From: Asterias rubens
Lineage: Eukaryota > Echinodermata > Asteroidea > Forcipulatida > Asteriidae
Reading direction: 5' to 3'
Assembly (NCBI RefSeq): GCF_902459465.1
Contig: NC_047082.1
Coordinates: 10,228,545-10,292,544 of the forward strand
DNA: 64,000 nucleotides
The notes under the pieces are model-generated. The model had not been told where the DNA came from and ran no database searches. It saw only the letters and a list, made by a program, of their open reading frames with translations. The position numbers and the translations under genes were made by a program. Positions 12,301 through 21,844 of this stretch are shown piece by piece. Positions within the stretch are counted from its first letter, which is position 1. Every line of letters begins with the position of its first letter.

Positions 12301-13870
12301 GGCTGTGATAAGGGAGATCGCGAAGTTGTCCGACTCATAGCTGACAGCTATGTACATGTACCCCTTCTAATCAAATAATTTGAGGGTGAAAAAAAGGGAT
12401 TTGCAGCTTCTTCAGGAGATTTTTATTGAAAATATTGGCAGCCAAATCATTACAATGACCAGACTTTCCGTGCACACCACACACATGACATTATGTGAAC
12501 ATTCTGTTGGAACTTCCTATTTGGTGGAACTGTGTTTATCCATAACTGGCATTATTCATTCAGCCACTACTGGTAATAAAGGTCTCATGTTACAAACTCC
12601 AGAATATTCTTCAGTGATTTCGAGGGAAATTGAGTTTTTATTAACAACAGTAATCATGTCTTTTTAACCGGTCCTACTAAAAGCCGACAACGCCGACAAC
12701 AAGTCCAGAGCGCCGACAACTCGCCGCCAACAAGTTTTAATTACCTCAAAAATGGCCAATAAACCATAGATGTATTAGAACTATATGTGTTCTATAATAT
12801 AAACATAAAGTTAATGGAAAAACTTCACAAAAAGTGTGAATTTTTAACCAGAAAAAAACTTCACTTGTACGAAAAGCGGTCGGACGCCATCTTGGCTTAA
12901 AAACCGTGTTTGGACCAGACCATTATGATACGGGTAGATTTAGCACTTGTCAACACCAGAGGGCGGGCTTCATGTGAAGACCTTCACTGCAGTGTGCACA
13001 GTGCATGACGCCCGCCCTCTATTGCTAAGTCTGACTCACCCGCATCATAATGGACTGGTCGGAACACGATTTTAAACCAAGATGGCGTCCGACCGTTTTC
13101 CGTGAACGTTCAGTTTTTTTTCTGGTTAAAAATTCACACTTTTCGTGAAGTTTTTCCATTAAATTTATGTTTATATTACAGAACACATATAGTTCTAATA
13201 CATCTATGGTATATTGGCAATTTTTGAGGTAATTAAAACTTGTTGGCGGCGAGTTGTCGGCGCTCTGGACTTGTCGTCGGCGTTGTCGGCTTTTAGTAGG
13301 ACCCCTTTTTAACACATGTAATGTATGTATATATGCAGTAGGCCCTACGGCTACGCCGTGTTTGTTTACATCTCTACCTCCATGTTCACATTTAGTACCC
13401 AAGTTATGTTTATGAAGACTATATTAATTTACGTGATCCACAGGCAGAGCGCAATCGGTCTATTCTCTACCTCCATGATCTCCCCTTGTGCCCCCCCCCC
13501 CGCCCCCAGTGGGAGTTGGCCGAGTTCCCTTGACAGAAATGTCATAGTAAAACAAACAAACAAACAATGCACTGACTGACTAACTGAGGAGGAGCTAGAT
13601 AGAATAGAGTCATATCACCAATCCATTATAATATAATTATTGGATGAGTCACTGACTTCATCATGATCAGATGAGATGACGTTTTAAATTAAACACATGA
13701 CATTTGTTGGATTTTATGTTTGTCACTTTTTGTGGGTTCTCTTCTAAAATAATTATTGCATACAATTATACTCTGGGTCCCCTCCGACAGAAAACAAAGA
13801 AAACAATCACTTCAACCGATTACTTACTCTGATTTTGTGAACTTTGTGTTGTTGGTACTGTGGAAAACAT
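3236..13870 (-). CDS. VPS28: VPS28, ESCRT-I subunit (whole gene, 7 coding exons)
   Basis: The exons, in gene order, are 13828-13870, 11615-11646, 11005-11132, 9528-9633, 9140-9241, 8032-8177 and 3236-3359. They sum to 681 nt, giving 226 residues and a TGA, close to the 221 residues of human VPS28. Family-diagnostic stretches are [40 protein letters not shown] and [16 protein letters not shown]28 is a core ESCRT-I component. Its N-terminal half packs into the ESCRT-I core, and its C-terminal four-helix bundle contacts ESCRT-II/III during multivesicular-body sorting of ubiquitinated cargo. All junctions are GT/AG and the phases close. The N-terminus ([17 protein letters not shown]) differs from the vertebrate one and rests on a small first exon found by frame and splice fit. 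Introns hold several MITEs, and the last intron is about 4.7 kb. Confidence 0.93.
3394..3630 (+). mobile_element. TTAA-MITE family 1, 3'-deleted copy
   Basis: It starts with TTAA at 3394 and the family left end, but stops around 3630, where it runs into a segment related to the GTCTATGTAC foldback family (words TCTGTGGACAATG and AAAAAGTACC). It begins about 30 bases upstream of VPS28 exon 7 on the gene strand, close to the splice acceptor. Confidence 0.6.
3965..4309 (+). mobile_element. TTAA-MITE family 1 copy
   Basis: TTAA flanks lie at 3965-3968 and 4306-4309. The interior is the standard family order, with a damaged right end (CCAAAAGTGCC instead of CCAATAGTGTCC). Located in VPS28 intron 6. 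Confidence 0.75.
5301..5384. repeat. Near-perfect 84-bp palindrome
   Basis: The arms 5301-5340 and 5346-5384 are inverted copies centred near 5343. The stem includes TAACACCATGTAATGAC and its complement. The outer words match the dispersed repeat at 40-60 and 26860-26880. It lies in VPS28 intron 6. Confidence 0.75.
6825..7132. mobile_element. TTAA foldback family 2 (GGGTCT ends)
   Basis: The left end is AAAGGGTCTGGGTACTTTTT and the right end AAAAAGTACCTAGACCCTTA. The arms pair through TCCACAGATTTACAT-type and GAAGCTTTC words. Sister copies are at 9274-9445, 23775-24055 and 44210-44576. The right end abuts TTAA, as in the other members. In VPS28 intron 6. Confidence 0.65.
7390..7500 (+). mobile_element. 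Possible non-LTR retrotransposon 3' tail
   Basis: A T-rich 3'-UTR-like stretch (TTTATTTATCAATTTGTATA) ends in AATAAAACTAAAACTAAAC, which resembles a retrotransposon tail. The hydrophobic open frame over 7141-7476 has no family resemblance and I do not call it a gene. Confidence 0.3.
7547..7930 (+). mobile_element. TTAA-MITE family 1 copy
   Basis: The left TTAA is at 7547-7550 and the family interior is complete. The right end reaches CCAATAGTGTCCACTGCC, after which the expected TTAA is degraded to ATAAAG. In VPS28 intron 6, about 100 bases from exon 6. Confidence 0.75.
8032..8177 (-). CDS. VPS28: VPS28 exon 6
   Basis: It encodes [18 protein letters not shown] through EGKEKVNS plus two bases of a Trp codon. 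It follows an acceptor CCAG and ends at donor GTGAGT. It forms most of the C-terminal four-helix domain, and its spacing matches the vertebrate protein without insertions. Confidence 0.93.
9140..9241 (-). CDS. VPS28: VPS28 exon 5
   Basis: It encodes 34 residues, [20 protein letters not shown] onward to QVVS, in phase 0 at both ends. The block [13 protein letters not shown] is among the most conserved in the family. The ATG at its start is internal and is not the initiation codon. Confidence 0.94.
9274..9445 (+). mobile_element. TTAA foldback family 2, truncated
   Basis: It starts TTAAAGGGTCTATGTAC and carries the left arm only, stopping after GAGTAAAACAATGTCAC. It begins about 30 bases before VPS28 exon 5 on the gene strand. 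Confidence 0.6.
9528..9633 (-). CDS. VPS28: VPS28 exon 4
   Basis: It encodes [20 protein letters not shown] through FMKKYR. The first base completes a Gln codon begun in exon 3, and the donor is GTGAGG. This is part of the N-terminal ESCRT-I core region. Confidence 0.94.
9694..9890 (-). mobile_element. SINE body fragment, 5'-truncated
   Basis: It shares the body of the tRNA-derived SINE at 42116-42506 (CTTATATA..TAGCGCACGTATCTACCAA, then CTTTCAGAAAGATAG and TTCTGAGACCCAATTAT). An AATAATAAT tract on the left corresponds to the 3' tail on the minus strand. The tRNA-like head is missing. Confidence 0.6.
9893..10090 (-). mobile_element. Probable non-LTR retrotransposon 3' UTR with heptamer tail
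   Basis: On the minus strand a non-coding segment ends in AATAAAACCTGAAACCTGAA, a short heptamer repeat tail. It resembles the tail arrangement of the L2-like fragment at 22311-23262. No coding part remains. Confidence 0.35.
10398..10991. mobile_element. Transposon with 9-bp target duplication and internal minisatellite
   Basis: The 9-bp direct repeats GGACAGACC (10398-10406 and 10983-10991) flank an element. Its ends are a perfect 17-bp inverted repeat, ATAGAAATAGAACCCGG at 10407-10423 and its complement at 10965-10981. The interior is about three tandem units (starting near 10454, 10573 and 10729) built on TATGGCAAAAAGAACATC and GATACAGTATTTTAGC. No transposase frame is present. A 9-bp duplication suits Mutator-like or similar superfamilies. 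In VPS28 intron 3. Confidence 0.75.
11005..11132 (-). CDS. VPS28: VPS28 exon 3
   Basis: It encodes [20 protein letters not shown] onward to DAITPK plus two bases. The acceptor is TTTAG and the donor GTAAGT. The block [13 protein letters not shown] identifies the family. Confidence 0.94.
11193..11325. mobile_element. Short foldback related to 14967-15102
   Basis: The left part reads GGCTGTGTCCAAACTAGCGG then GCTACAGCTACGGCTAG, and the right part AGCCATAGCCACCAAGTTGG then ATACAGCC, an imperfect inverted pair. The same words (GGCTACAGCTACG, GTGTCC) build the foldback at 14967-15102. Confidence 0.5.
11615..11646 (-). CDS. VPS28: VPS28 exon 2 (32 nt)
   Basis: This very short exon encodes [10 protein letters not shown] after two bases that complete a codon from exon 1. 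The acceptor is GTAG and the donor GTAAGT. The residues NRPELYE align with the vertebrate N-terminus just before the conserved EVKL block. Confidence 0.85.
12660..13313. mobile_element. Large foldback element with 9-bp target duplication
   Basis: The direct repeats CTTTTTAAC (12660-12668 and 13305-13313) flank two arms of about 280 bp (12670-12950 and 13022-13303). The arms are inverted copies, with termini GGTCCTACTAAAAGCCGACA and the complement. The short centre includes a GAGGGCGGGC pair. It has no transposase. Long terminal inverted repeats with a 9-bp duplication fit a Mutator-type MITE. It sits in VPS28 intron 1. An open frame across the right arm is an artefact of the palindrome. Confidence 0.75.
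13828..13870 (-). CDS. VPS28: VPS28 exon 1 (start)
   Basis: It encodes [14 protein letters not shown] plus one base, then donor GTAAGT. It was chosen because it begins MF like other VPS28 proteins, has a consensus donor, and its single trailing base matches the two leading bases of exon 2. It is the least conserved part of the protein, so this exon is the least certain. Confidence 0.7.
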
Positions 13871-14447
13871 GATTGTATTTTGTAAACCAATGTTATGATT
13901 TGTCACACACGTACAAACGGGACACAGAAGACGTGTACAAAAACTCTATGTGCAGCTATTATGGGTAACCTCGTTCTCAAATCTGTCCGTCTGGTACCTA
14001 TTTCTTTCCTCGTAGCAAATCATTATTCGGTGGTTGGTTACCGTGCAGCATCGTTTCCAGTGGTGTACGATCTCACCTTATACTGACCCCTGGCTTATCT
14101 GACGCATGCGCCTAACTAGCTGCTAGGGGCTGCGTTGATATGTAATCATGGAGCTATTTATATCTCCATGATGTAATCATGGAGGTAGAAAACAAATCGC
14201 CTATCAAGTTGTTTTCTGTATAGAGTATTTTGTCCTGATTTGTTCCCCATGTTTGCACTTCCGTAGGCCTCTTTTTAATACGAGACCGTCAGTGACAAAT
14301 AATTTGATGATGTACAGAAGAAAAAAAATTGCGCCCTGGCCAATTTACATACGGTCCGTTAGCGGCCCCCCCCCCCAGATCCGGACCATGCCAAGTTTGA
14401 CATAACTGAATGAACTTTTATGCACTTTTTGAAACTTTTGTTTGTAT

Positions 14448-14778
14448 AGATCATAGCCCCATAAATCGGTCCACTGGTCCAATCCACTCCGTATCCTTGG
14501 CCCCAGCACCACTAATATCAAAACCTTTCGGGGTTTTTTGAAAAACGACCTGCATCATGAAACTTTTACCGATCGAATGCTTCAAAAATTGCAGATAGCC
14601 CTACACTTGGAATTGTTCAAATATGTATCACATATTTTGAGTAAAAATCAAATGAATTTTGAGTGTGAATTTTCTCAACTACCGCTCTTTTTACCGTTTT
14701 TCAAAAAAAGCGAAAGGTTTTGATATCAGTGGTGCTGGGGCCAAGGAGTGGATTGGACCGATTTATGGAGCTAGATCA
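14448..14778. mobile_element. Foldback element
   Basis: The arms 14448-14552 and 14692-14778 are inverted copies, containing CATAAATCGGTCC, CCTTGGCCCCAGCACCACT and ATATCAAAACCTTTC. The loop of about 140 bp is unrelated. No coding capacity. Confidence 0.7.
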
Positions 14779-14966
14779 GTGTTTCAAACTATTTGACAAT
14801 ATTGTATTTTTATTTTTCACCAACATCTTCAGAGTACAATAAATCCGTCCGCAAATAATTGGATTATCAGTCATTCTGTCAGGGAACCCCCCCCCCCCCC
14901 AAGAGAGGGCGATATCGGAAGAAGTATCTTTGGCGAAGGGTGACGACCTGAGGTCGTAGAGCTATA

Positions 14967-15102
14967 TAAGGCCGTGTCCGAAACGACGACTTCGGCTACA
15001 GCTACGTCTAGATCAGCGCGTCTACCAGTGTTAAAGAATAGGCAGACGCACGCGATCTAGCCGTAGCTGTAGCCGAAGTCGCCGTTTCGGACACGGCCTT
15101 AA
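14967..15102. mobile_element. Foldback element (GGCCGTGTCCGAAAC ends)
   Basis: AAGGCCGTGTCCGAAACG at the left and its complement at the right bound two roughly 45-bp arms containing GGCTACAGCTACG. A diverged relative is at 11193-11325. Confidence 0.7.
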
Positions 15103-15166
15103 TAAGCCTGAGGTGCATGCCGTCACCACGAGAGGGCGAGTAAGATCGTTCGATCCACTGACCACC

Positions 15167-15299
15167 TAGCTTCCCTGGGTCGACCCCGGTGTGTGGCGGA
15201 TTTTTTTCCCAGGACAAAAGTGTGCAGATAATTACCCAGATTAATTACGTTCGTCCTGGGAAAAAAATGTCACACACGGGGGTCGACCCAGGGAAGCTA
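15167..15299. mobile_element. Foldback element (AGCTTCCCTGGGTCGACC ends)
   Basis: The arms 15167-15216 and 15255-15299 are inverted copies, with TTTTTTTCCCAGGAC at their inner edge. A third partial copy of the end word (GGGGTCGACCCAGC) is at 15357-15370. Confidence 0.7.
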
Positions 15300-16180
15300 A
15301 ACGACGCACCCACTTGAAATCCAGTGCGCTCACCCGACCGAGTGAGCACTGCTGCGGGGTCGACCCAGCATGGAAGCTTATCAAACGTTTTAATCAGACC
15401 AGTCCATAATTGCGCTTAGGGGCGCTTTACAAATCTTCTTGGAAGTGTAAGGTTTGTATTTCTACAGGGTCAATTATTTTCCCAAACTCATTCAATTTAA
15501 CTTCATTATAACTGCAGAGAAACAAAATTTGTAGGTCAATAAAATAAGTTCTGCTCGAATTTTGTGATAAAGTAAATAACTATGATATTTTATGGAATTA
15601 AAGTTTCTTCTTTAATAATAGAACATGCCTCTGAGTTCACCACCGCGCGCACGCGCGAACCTATTAACACTTTCTCTTCAATTATTACTCATCCATGCAT
15701 GTCACGTATTTAAACGGGACCGCTGTTAGCTACTCCTCTGCCTAGAGACGACTTTCTCTGTGCCATTGTTTGACTGTGACCGTGTGACACACAACACATA
15801 GACAGTTAATTTTAAGTCCTTGTCAAACCACGAAATGAATGGTTATCTGTGATAATGAAACAACGTGACGGTGATGGTACTTCAAACCATTTCAAACAAT
15901 GCTCTGTCACTGTCAGTGCATGGTCAGTGTCAATGTTCAGTGAACTGGTGAATACTTCGCTTCAGAAAGGTTGGTGGACAGTATTTTATTCTGACCCCTC
16001 TGAGTCTGGGCTGTGAGTGATCGAAAAACGCACGATTTGTATTATTTTATTGTATAAACATAAACCGACTTCCTAAGTCTACTTTGTATTAAATTTGAAA
16101 CTTTGGTGTTTTGTTGGGAACCACTTGTAACTGAACTGAATAGACCAAACCCACTTTTGTTGTTTGTTTGGTTCTTGCGG

Positions 16181-16240
16181 TGTTTGTTTGTTTATTTGTT
16201 TGTTTGTTTGTTTGTTTGTTTGTTCGTTTGTTTTGTTTAT
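16181..16240 (+). repeat. TTTG microsatellite
   Basis: About 60 bases of near-uninterrupted TGTT/TTTG units with a few substitutions. Confidence 0.85.
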
Positions 16241-16267
16241 TTATCAATATGCAAAGCTTGAGAATAC

Positions 16268-16470
16268 TGAAAGGACAAGTTTTCGTATCACGCCACCACT
16301 TTTTCATTCGCTATGAAATGTATAGTATACATCCTGGACCTGACTGAAGGACTATGCCAAGTAAGTACCGTAGTAGAAGTATCTAATTTACCTCAATGAA
16401 GTGAGGTATCCCTTCTTGTAAAAATGAGTGAAAAGGTGGCGTGCTGTGATACGGAAAGTTATCCCAGGCT
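16268..16470. repeat. Dispersed foldback (CCACCACTTTTTCATT)
   Basis: CGTATCACGCCACCACTTTT at the left and AAAAGGTGGCGTGCTGTGAT at the right are inverted. Related pairs occur at 19545-19680 and near 38701-38770. Confidence 0.5.
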
Positions 16471-17198
16471 AGGCTCCATGCATGTAGTTATCAATCATCA
16501 TTGTTATATCTCTGTACAAATTGTGAAGTTTGATTAGTCAAGAACCAATCACGTGGCATGCAACAAATACGCATGTATCATGGCTAAAGATGTGCGCTAC
16601 GCGTAATGTACAGTGCGCCGGGTAACATGAAAAGTGATGTACACCGGTGTACATCACCTTGATCGTTCCCACCGTTGGTCTATTTCCAGCGCTGTACGAA
16701 ACACACGCGGGTTCGAGGGAACAGGTGAAGAGTTGTTTCTTATTTGAACTGTTTGTCTGCTTATTAAACCATGATTGAACTATGCGTTGCTCTGTCTGAA
16801 TAATGTTTGAAGATGACAACAAAACTTTGAGAAGAGGAATAACAATGTTACCAAGGTATAACAAATAAATTGGTGCACGCTGTGACTGGGGTCCATGGGT
16901 TTTGTACACCCTCGGTGGCACGGTATGAAGTGTTTAAACAGAGGCCTGGCTCGCAAGCTTATAAAAATGCATGGTTTTAATTTACTTGAAACAACAACCC
17001 CACAACAACAACCCTGTCGATTTTAGCCATTTGAGACCTCATCGTCTACTCTTTTATTTCCATATTGATTTTTAGAATAAATAGATAATGAGCTAGTAGT
17101 AGAATAACAATGTAACTATATTTTGTTTTACCTTGCCATTAAGCACTATTTGCTTGATTTGCTTGATAAATTTAACACCTTTTTTTCCCCCACTCCAG

Positions 17199-17422
17199 GA
17201 ACAACCTTGTCAATCAGAGGCAGTCCAAACACTGTGTTCACCTGATCAGTCATATTGTGAAACAACTGATTCATTATCAGTCAGCAGTTTTCGCTACACA
17301 CACCAGGATAAGCTGGTATTAAGCTACACATAGTATGATCCTCTACAGGCATTGAACATTGGTGTTAAGAGTCAGAACAGAATTTAAAAGATATTTATTA
17401 ACTGTAGATCTTGGCTAGGAAA
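17199..17422 (+). promoter_or_regulatory. Likely 5' UTR of the Patched-like gene
   Basis: A pyrimidine-rich tract and acceptor CCCACTCCAG end at 17198, followed by 224 bases before the ATG with no long upstream frame conserved to any family. This suggests a spliced 5' UTR exon. Inferred from splice signal only. Confidence 0.35.
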
Positions 17423-18581
17423 ATGGCACGGTTGGACTGCTTCAACGTTTTCATCAGCAAGCAGTTTTATCGCTATGGCAAATTGCTTGCTCGCCATCCT
17501 GCAGTCTTTCTAATTGTACCGTTAGTTGTTGCAGCCTGTCTGAGCTCTGGGATGTTGTTTTTAACCATTGAGACAGACGCTACATACCTTTTCACACCCG
17601 ACGACAGCAGAGCAAAAGACGAAATTTTGGAGATGTCGAAGCTGTTCCCTGTTGACCACGAGAGATTTTATCCAAATCGTCTTTTGACAAACTACGAACA
17701 GAGCGGCAACATTGTCGTGACGGCAAAAGGCTCTGGGAACGTCCTCGATGAAGACACTATGGAGGAGATAGTTCAGTTGAACAAACTTATCAGAACGATG
17801 GAGCTGAAAAGTGTAGGCTTCAACGGAACTATAACATTTGCTGACATCTGTGTCCATTTCCAACCAAATGAATGCTTCGATGATCCAGTACTAAAACTGC
17901 TCAACTATACCTCAAAAAATGTGAAGACCATGAATTTTACGTACCCTCTTTCTTACCTAAATCTTGCGGATATGATAACAATGCCTGCTGATACAACCTT
18001 TGATTTCCTTCCTGAAGGACTGTCTGAAGGCAATCCTTTTTCGTTTGATGACGCGGGAGATTTTCTATCTGCATTCCCCGATTTAAGCTATCTAATCCCA
18101 AATGCTCCAAAAAACATTAGCATAAATATTGGGGCAACTTTAGGCGGAGTCGTCTTATATGAGGGTACAGACATTGTGAAATCTGCCGAGGCGATGTTCT
18201 TGATGTACTTTTTACGATCAGGTACTGAGGAAGAAACACTCCTTGCTGGGGAATGGGAGCAGCTTTTCCTGCAAAAGTTGGTGGAGGTCGGCAAAACCTA
18301 CAAACATATTGAGCTTTCAATGTTTGCCTCCAGCACCCTTTCTGACGAGCTGATCGCAATGGCGTCACGCGTGATGCCGAGGTTCTGCGTTACATTCAGT
18401 CTCCTCATCATGTTTGCTGTGGGGTCCTGCATGATGGCAGACTGGGTGCAGAGCAAGCCATGGCTGGGGCAGTTTGGAGTGATTTCGGCGATGTTGGCCA
18501 TAGCGTCCTCTATGGGTCTCTTATCGTACTGTGGCGTACCATTCAATGAGGTCACAGCATCGATGCCGTTTCTTGCAATTG
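17423..18581 (+). CDS. Patched-like gene exon 1
   Basis: It encodes residues 1-386 plus one base: TM1, the first lumenal loop and TM2-TM3. It ends in donor GTGAGT in the middle of the TM4 motif. Confidence 0.9.
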
Positions 18582-21500
18582 GTGAGTGCAGTAGGCTCAA
18601 ACTTGGGGGACAAATCCACAAGACCACATGACTTGTAGCTCAGAATCTTTACTGAACCAGGATTTTATTTACAAAACTAGAATCAAAATGAAAAGAGACA
18701 AACATCAGATTTATCTCTTCTATTTTATGGGTGATACTCTGGATTAAAAAAATTTGTGAGTCTCAAACTCAACATTAGAACAAATTGAGTGTATTGGGTG
18801 ATTTTAGAGACAGTAGACGACGAACATAAAACTCATATCGTTTAAGAGGATTGAAGCTGTTTCTAGCAAGGGTGAGGGTGTAATGTCTGCGGGTGGAAAA
18901 CTTGTAAAAGTAGGCCTCTCTTTGTTACAGCTTAATCCTGGTGAAAACTGTTCAAATATTGGCCATTGACATAACCACGCGTAACTCATGCTACTAACCC
19001 TCCAAATGTCATGATTTCAGATACATCGTTTGCAATGAACTAACCCAAGTGTCTATGTGCCCCTTTGGAGTGACTTGACAACTATTACTTATTTACTAAA
19101 ATGTAAAAATTTATTCCTCGACACTTCAGGCATCGGAATTGATGACATGTTCATTATGCTTGCAACATGGCGGAAGACGTCAGTGCGACTGCCGGTAGAA
19201 GAACGACTGGGCCAGACATACTCGGAGGCAGCTGTGTCAATCACCATCACTAGCGTCACGGATGCTCTGGCTTTTGGAATCGGCTCCATCACCAAGCTGC
19301 CGGCCATCAGGGTGTTCTGCCTCTACACAGGAATAGCAATCATCTTTGATTATTTATATCAGGTGAGATTTGTTTGTGTTTCGTGAGTGGACAAAGTGGT
19401 TTGCGTGGCAGGCTGGGTGGGGCAGGGATGGGTTGTATTTACACGTAAACAGCGTACAGGCCGTTAAATCACCCACAGCACCTACAGCAATTGCCATTGT
19501 GACCCCTTGCTTTTGCTGTGGTGCCCTGTGCAAAGTTCCAACACAATTTGACGGAAAAAGTTTCCGTAGCCTGCCACCATGTTTTCATTCGAAACCGTTT
19601 TTAATTTACTCCAATGAGAAATCCTTTTTGTAAAAATGACTGTAAAAGTAGTGGCAGGATACTGAAAGTTTTCCCCAAATAACATTTTCCTCGTAGAAGT
19701 GCCCCTTGCCAGAGAGAAATTGTTGTGGCCTTACAAGAGTGAGTTGAAGGTCTACATGTCCACTAATTACTAAGTTCATACCGACCAGTATTTGCCCAGG
19801 CTAGAGAGCGATTTCAGTGTGAAATACCTCACTGTTTAAAAAAAATAGCTTAGTTGAAGACCCCACAAAACTGTGTGACTTTTTGTTATTGCTGCTATTG
19901 GAATTGCTGCTATCGGAATGAGCTCGTCATTTGCAAACGTTTTTACAAAACCATTTTTTCCCCCATTGTTTTGACCCTACCACTGGTGTTTTTTTTAGAA
20001 ACTAGAGGATAGGAAGACTCTTTTCAAGTTCATGTTTTAAAACCATTTTTGCTCACCGCAAAAAATTTGCCAGCCGAATCTTGTAACAAAAAGTACAGCA
20101 TATGACTGATTTCGTGCTATGTAGCTATTATTAAGTTGAGTAGTATGTAAGCATAATTTTCTGCTCAAAGAAGTCTGTATGAAATTATAGTCCAAGATCT
20201 TAGTGCAAAAATTCTGTTTTTGACAATATTCTTGTTGTGTGAACACGATCGAATCCTGTCCTTTTTTGTTTCGTTTGGCAGATTTCTTTTTTCGGAGCTT
20301 GCATGGTATACACCGGGCGGCGAGAGGCAAACAACAAACACTGCACCACTCTCAAACAGGTACTCCCAAAGGACGAGGCCACGTCCAAATGCTACTACAT
20401 CTGCTGCGCAGGGGGCGTGTCTAAGACCTCTTCAAGCGGGGAGCATTCAGAGCACGCCCTGATGAGGTTCTTCAAGAACTATTACGGCCCCTTCATCACT
20501 ACCCCCATAATGAAGGTCTTGACTGTGTTGCTGTATATGCTGTACGTCGCTGCAGCTATACTGGGATGCTTCCACGTCACAGAAGGGATGCAGTATAAGG
20601 ACATCTTCTCGGATGACTCCTACGCGCATACGTTCATGATAGAGAGAGTGCAGTATTTCACTGCGTTTGCGGTACCTGTAGGCGTCGTCTTTACCGAGCC
20701 TCTCGCTTACTGGGAGAAAGACGTCCAACTACAGGTTGAGAACATCACACAGACATTTGAGCAAAATAAATACGTCTACGATTCAAGATTTACAGACTCA
20801 TGGCTTCGCAAATATCTGGAGTATCTAGAAATGGAGGAGATTTACAGTATACGTAGCAATTCTACCGGTTTGGATAAGGATCTGTTTATATCAAGGCTTC
20901 AGGATAGTTTTCTTACTCATCCACTATATGAACAGTTTAGTTTAGATGTTAGATTTGAAACCGTTTCAGACGAGGTGGTGATTGCTTCATCTCGTCTAGT
21001 CCTTATGCCCGGGAATTTGACCACCACGATAGAGGAGAGCAATTTCATGCTAGAGATACGTGCCTTGGCTGATGCTGCCCCTGTGCCAGTCCTGGTCACT
21101 TCGCCCCCCTTTGAGTTCTTCGAGCAATACTTGGTGGTCCTGCCCAACACCATTCAGAATCTTATCATCGCTACCGTCTGCATGTGCATTATTTCCTTAA
21201 TTTTCATCCCCCACCCCATATCAGCTCTCATGATTACATTCTGTGTCATATCCATCGAGGTCGGAATCATCGGTTTCATGTCGTTCTGGGGAGTCAATAT
21301 GGACGGCGTCTCCATGATCAATATCATCCTTTGCATCGGCTTCAGCGTGGACTTCTCTGCGCACATCACGTACTCATTCGTCACCGCCCCTTGTGACACT
21401 GGTAACGAAGCGGCTATCTACGCCCTGCACAGTCTAGGCATGCCGATCGTTCAGGGCGCACTGTCAACCATTATCGGCATCATCGCCATCGCAACATCGC

Positions 21501-21844
21501 CAGCTTACATCTTCCGCAGCTTCTTTAAGACTATGTTTCTGGTTATGACCCTGGGCTTGCTTCACGGCATACTCTTTCTACCCGTACTCCTGACTCTTCT
21601 CAGGCCGTGTATGCGACTCCTGAAACGGAAACCAATAGAGAAAGCTGACAAAAATGGCATGGAAATTGTCATCGATCCTGAGAATAATAAACCTCAAATG
21701 GAGACTGGAATTGAAACGGTCCGTCTCTCAGTGAAGAACGGGAATGGTGTTGTTGCGAGGGATAACCCTGTGGAGAAGAAGGAAGCAATCCCAGTTGAGG
21801 CCAACGATGAAAATGAACCGGAAAAAGAAGGTACAAGCACATAG
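17423..21844 (+). CDS. Patched domain-containing protein, PTCHD3-like (3 exons)
   Basis: The exons 17423-18581, 19130-19362 and 20282-21844 total 2955 nt, giving 984 residues. The architecture is that of the RND/Patched superfamily. TM1 is near residues 25-47 (HPAVFLIVPLVVAAC), followed by a large lumenal/extracellular loop to about 315. A sterol-sensing-like block of TM2-TM6 follows (about 317-475). TM7 lies near 541-561, then a second large loop, then TM8-TM12. GIGIDDMF (387-394, TM4) and GFSVDFSAH (817-825, TM10) are the paired acidic motifs used for cation-coupled transport in this superfamily. The cytoplasmic tail is Lys/Glu-rich. PTCHD proteins are membrane proteins whose substrates are mostly unproven, with sterol or lipid handling inferred from Patched/NPC1. 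Start: ATG 17423 in context AAAATGG; an in-frame TTG lies just upstream. The second RND motif region and the YTGRREAN turn after TM6 separate it from unrelated transporters. The exact paralogue is not certain. Confidence 0.9.
19130..19362 (+). CDS. Patched-like gene exon 2
   Basis: It follows acceptor CACTTCAG and encodes residues 387-464: GIGIDDMFIMLATW, then the TM5 segment SITITSVTDALAFGIGS and part of TM6. It ends CAG before donor GTGAGA, in phase 0. Confidence 0.9.
20282..21844 (+). CDS. Patched-like gene exon 3
   Basis: It follows acceptor TTTGGCAG and encodes residues 465-984, from ISFFGACMVYTGRREANN to a Lys/Glu-rich tail ending EKEGTST and TAG. It contains TM7-TM12 and the second acidic motif. 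A candidate donor GTACAAG at 21832, just before the stop, would allow an alternative end. Confidence 0.88.
   Translation: MSFFGACMVYTGRREANNKHCTTLKQVLPKDEATSKCYYICCAGGVSKTSSSGEHSEHALMRFFKNYYGPFITTPIMKVLTVLLYMLYVAAAILGCFHVTEGMQYKDIFSDDSYAHTFMIERVQYFTAFAVPVGVVFTEPLAYWEKDVQLQVENITQTFEQNKYVYDSRFTDSWLRKYLEYLEMEEIYSIRSNSTGLDKDLFISRLQDSFLTHPLYEQFSLDVRFETVSDEVVIASSRLVLMPGNLTTTIEESNFMLEIRALADAAPVPVLVTSPPFEFFEQYLVVLPNTIQNLIIATVCMCIISLIFIPHPISALMITFCVISIEVGIIGFMSFWGVNMDGVSMINIILCIGFSVDFSAHITYSFVTAPCDTGNEAAIYALHSLGMPIVQGALSTIIGIIAIATSPAYIFRSFFKTMFLVMTLGLLHGILFLPVLLTLLRPCMRLLKRKPIEKADKNGMEIVIDPENNKPQMETGIETVRLSVKNGNGVVARDNPVEKKEAIPVEANDENEPEKEGTST

Larger units (their letters stand above)
13871..17198. 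other. Intergenic region between VPS28 and the Patched-like gene
   Basis: The two genes point away from each other, so both promoters should lie here. A GCATGCGCC word near 14104 resembles an NRF1 site on the VPS28 side. Three foldback elements, C runs near 13491, 14370 and 14890, a GCGCGCACGCGCG alternating purine-pyrimidine tract near 15645 and a TTTG microsatellite are the recognisable contents. No coding exon was seen. Confidence 0.45.

Noticed and set aside
13025..13402. 125-codon open frame on the minus strand
   Set aside because: It is the right arm of the foldback at 12660-13313, and its left arm would give the mirrored frame. No domain.
17411..17422. Longer start of the Patched-like protein at 17411
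   Set aside because: The codon there is TTG, not ATG. ATG 17423 has a good context and immediately precedes the conserved N-terminus.
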